Assembly: GCA_023664865.1 (NCBI GenBank)
Contig: JAMPEU010000012.1
Location: 1 to 64,000, forward strand
Direction of reading: 5' to 3'
Length of the DNA stretch: 64,000 nucleotides
DNA from: Butyrivibrio sp.
GTDB taxonomy: Bacteria; Bacillota; Clostridia; Lachnospirales; Lachnospiraceae
Position numbers and translations under genes: made by a program. This document shows positions 61,982 through 64,000 of this stretch, piece after piece. Below the pieces are notes generated by a model. It worked only from the letters and a program-made list of their open reading frames with translations, ran no database searches and was not told the origin of the DNA. Each line of letters starts with the position of its first letter. Within the stretch, counting starts at the first letter, position 1.

Positions 61982-62758
61982 ATGGTATATGATTATGAGT
62001 ATTTCAAAAAAGCAGTTCTTGATTTAACGAAGATTGATTTGAATGCTTATAAAGAAAAGCAGATGAAGCGCCGGATTGATACATTGATTGCCAAAAACGG
62101 CATTAAAGGGTACGAGAATTATGTTGCGGCGCTCAAGAGCAACAATAAATTATTTGAAGAATTTGTCAACTATCTGACAATCAATGTTTCGGAGTTTTAC
62201 CGCAATCCGGAGCAGTGGAACATTATTGATAAGGATATTGTTCCGGAACTGGTTAAGAAATTCGGCACTAACCTTAAAATATGGAGTGCGGCATGTTCTA
62301 CGGGAGATGAACCCTATTCTTTAGTTATGGCGTTGTCGAGGCATATTCCGTTAGACCAGATTAAGATTTATGCGACGGATTTGGATAAACAGGTTATTGC
62401 CAAAGCTAAGACGGGTTTATATACTGAGAAGAGTATTGCCAGCGTGCCGGCAGATTTGAAGAAGAAATATTTTACTAAAATCGGTCCGTCATTCCAGATT
62501 TCTAATGAAATTAAGGCAAGGGTGGAGTTTAGCGAGCATAATCTGTTAAGGGATAAATACCCTACGGATTATCACATGATTGTCTGCCGCAACGTGCTGA
62601 TTTATTTTACGGAAGAGGCGAAAGAAGAAGTGTTCCGTAAATTTTTCAAAAGCCTGCGTTCAGGCGGATATCTGTTCATAGGCAGCACGGAGCAGATTAT
62701 AAATTATAAGGAGATAGGCTATACCAGGAAAAATTCATTTTTCTATGGGAAACCGTAA
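61982..62758 (+). CDS. CheR-family protein methyltransferase
   Basis: A 258-residue SAM-dependent glutamate methyltransferase of chemoreceptors. The N-terminal helical domain (KAVLDLTKIDLNAYKEKQMK) precedes the SAM site IWSAACSTGDEPYSLVMAL, then ATDLDKQVIAKA and VCRNVLIYFTEEAKEEV. The N-terminal NVSEFYRNPEQW is the usual TxFFR-like site. No other chemotaxis gene lies in the window, so it may act at a distance. TTAGGAG precedes the ATG. It is convergent with the nuclease gene. Confidence 0.9.
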   Translation: MVYDYEYFKKAVLDLTKIDLNAYKEKQMKRRIDTLIAKNGIKGYENYVAALKSNNKLFEEFVNYLTINVSEFYRNPEQWNIIDKDIVPELVKKFGTNLKIWSAACSTGDEPYSLVMALSRHIPLDQIKIYATDLDKQVIAKAKTGLYTEKSIASVPADLKKKYFTKIGPSFQISNEIKARVEFSEHNLLRDKYPTDYHMIVCRNVLIYFTEEAKEEVFRKFFKSLRSGGYLFIGSTEQIINYKEIGYTRKNSFFYGKP

Positions 62759-62783
62759 TGCTTACATAACAGATAGTTATTAG

Positions 62784-63887
62784 TCAATATGTATTAGCCA
62801 TTTTATTTAACACATGAGCCGCATATTCTGAAAAGAGTGTGCGGTCTTTTTTGCGCTCATCCGTAAGCTCGAAGAACAGTTCACGACTGTTATAATCGCG
62901 CTTAAAGAAAGGCTCGATAAACACGTCCCACTGTGGAAGGTAGGAAGAGGCTTTGCGCGTATAGCATGTGGAGGCTGTCGCCTGTGTTCTGTGGCTTTTA
63001 TCCACGAAAGATGCGACCGATTTATGTATGGCGGTATCTTCTAAGGGAAGATAATAGTAATCTTTATAGTTGGAATAAAAGTATTTCATTTCTTCATCGT
63101 ATATTGAGACCTTAAGGCTGCCGTCACGCCCTTCACCGTTAAATGAACAGCCGTTTAGAAAAGCGGAAAGCGGGCGCGGAAGGACGGAAGGCAGTTCTAA
63201 GTTCATTAAAAGCATATGCTGCTGTCTGCCGCGGTAGTCTTTGTAATAACTTGCCTGGACTTTTTTGGCTCTTGGCGTTATGTTAAAAAGGTCATAATAA
63301 GCAAGCATCGACGTAAGCTTCAGCATACCTTCCATATCCTCGCGGTTATGTAATACAAGAAGATGATAATTATACTTCGTGGCGCGTTTCACATAGTCAT
63401 GGTATATTGTGATAAGCTCGCCGCCGTCAAATTTATCCTCCCGCTCAATGCCAAGAAACGTTTCTAAGGTTTTCTGCTTGCAGTTAGGTATATTTAAGAA
63501 GAATTTATAAGGAGAAATGCGCCTGTACAAATCCGTGCCTTCAAAGGAATCAAAATTATAGGGCATTTTATATTGTTCCGCTTTCTGAGCTAGATACGGA
63601 AGGTCAAAATTATTGCCGTTAAAATGGAATAAATGCGTATAAGGCTTAGCGAAAAGGAAAAACGAATCAAGTATCCACTGTTCATTTTCGTAATCGTCCG
63701 AAAACCACTGCTTAATGTACCAGTCGCCGTCCTTATAATATGCGGCGCCAATCAGATAAAGGCAGGAGCTTTTAGCAGTAAACCCCGTAGTTTCTATGTC
63801 CACAAAAAGAATCTGCTCGAGCGGGGCAATACGCTCTAATGGGTATGACATCTTAAAATTTTCAATTTTTCGATTTTCAGTAATCAT
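62784..63887 (-). CDS. YprB-like ribonuclease H-fold exonuclease
   Basis: A 367-residue predicted DEDD nuclease. FVDIETTGFTAKSSCLYLIG carries the first D and E, HLFHFNGNNFDLPYLAQKAE the second region, and HNREDMEGMLKL the last Asp. This matches the YprB/RNase H-like domain (PF13482). The chosen start at 63887 is preceded by GGGGGTTG; the frame is open 13 codons upstream. It is the last gene, transcribed towards CheR. The remaining bases to 64000 are A/T-rich promoter-like sequence with no gene. Confidence 0.85.
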   Translation of the reverse strand: MITENRKIENFKMSYPLERIAPLEQILFVDIETTGFTAKSSCLYLIGAAYYKDGDWYIKQWFSDDYENEQWILDSFFLFAKPYTHLFHFNGNNFDLPYLAQKAEQYKMPYNFDSFEGTDLYRRISPYKFFLNIPNCKQKTLETFLGIEREDKFDGGELITIYHDYVKRATKYNYHLLVLHNREDMEGMLKLTSMLAYYDLFNITPRAKKVQASYYKDYRGRQQHMLLMNLELPSVLPRPLSAFLNGCSFNGEGRDGSLKVSIYDEEMKYFYSNYKDYYYLPLEDTAIHKSVASFVDKSHRTQATASTCYTRKASSYLPQWDVFIEPFFKRDYNSRELFFELTDERKKDRTLFSEYAAHVLNKMANTY

Positions 63888-64000
63888 ATATTTCAACCCC
63901 CAATCCTTATATATAAATGATAACACATTTTTTGATTTAGCAGTAGTTTTTTTCGTCGAAAAATAGTATATTTATAGTAGTGGTTATTTTGACTAAATCT

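Overview
The window looks like chromosome of a low-to-mid GC, Gram-positive anaerobe of the Clostridia, most likely a Lachnospiraceae (Clostridium cluster XIVa) relative. This is inferred from gene content: a biotin-dependent Na+-translocating decarboxylase cluster, a UPF0210/ACT pair, many lipoproteins, ispH directly upstream of an S1-domain gene, strong GGAGG-type ribosome binding sites and frequent AGG/ATA codons. I saw no phage, insertion sequence, CRISPR array, rRNA or origin. One tRNA (Leu, CAA) is present.

Layout. 1-9.1 kb: end of lysA, tRNA-Leu with a duplicated 3' end, cell-wall and carbohydrate enzymes (VanY-type carboxypeptidase, GH43, GH25 lysozyme), a zinc-finger membrane protein and polA. 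9.1-16.7 kb: coaE, a large FtsA-like ATPase, a WalJ/YycJ-type metallo-hydrolase, the ACT/UPF0210 pair and a lipoprotein with an internal duplication. 16.9-21.9 kb: a MATE exporter, then an ECF sigma factor operon with a membrane protein and an ABC exporter. 22.1-25.5 kb is a scarred accessory patch: a GNAT toxin-antitoxin candidate, a BrnT/BrnA pair, a Uma2 nuclease fragment, and blaI and blaR1 genes that both carry internal deletions although their promoter and operator are intact. 25.5-33.7 kb is an accessory-looking locus: a LysR regulator, a lipoprotein Ntn-hydrolase of the choloylglycine hydrolase family, a MacB/LolD-type ABC exporter, two cyclophilin-like-fold lipoproteins and an Fe-S aldo-keto reductase. 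The two halves of this locus are each preceded by the same 29-bp element (25/29 identical), placed identically against a -35 box, so they look like one regulon.

33.8-40.7 kb: FeoAB iron uptake, a ZIP transporter and a phospholipid block (glycerol-1-phosphate dehydrogenase-like, HPr-like without the usual histidine, cardiolipin synthase, PlsC). 40.8-45.5 kb: an unknown protein, TmcAL, a GNAT-like/small-ORF pair, a BlaI C-terminal stub and an M56 metalloprotease. 45.5-50.8 kb: rpsU with a near-consensus promoter and terminator, two D-Ala-D-Ala carboxypeptidases, a metallophosphoesterase and ScpAB. 50.9-56.3 kb: a five-gene Na+-pumping biotin decarboxylase or transcarboxylase cluster. 56.4-63.9 kb: TetR and RpiR regulators, a flavoprotein, cmk-ispH-S1, a CheR methyltransferase and a YprB-like nuclease.

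Intergenic regions carry at least three families of palindromic elements: long hairpins ending in GTAACAGTTCAGCC, long hairpins ending in AGGTAATTGC-AAAC, and a 26-bp unit that appears in tandem. These and the duplicated operator are the most notable structures not explained by the genes. Coordinates of starts were moved from the longest frame where a ribosome binding site supported a later codon; each case is noted.
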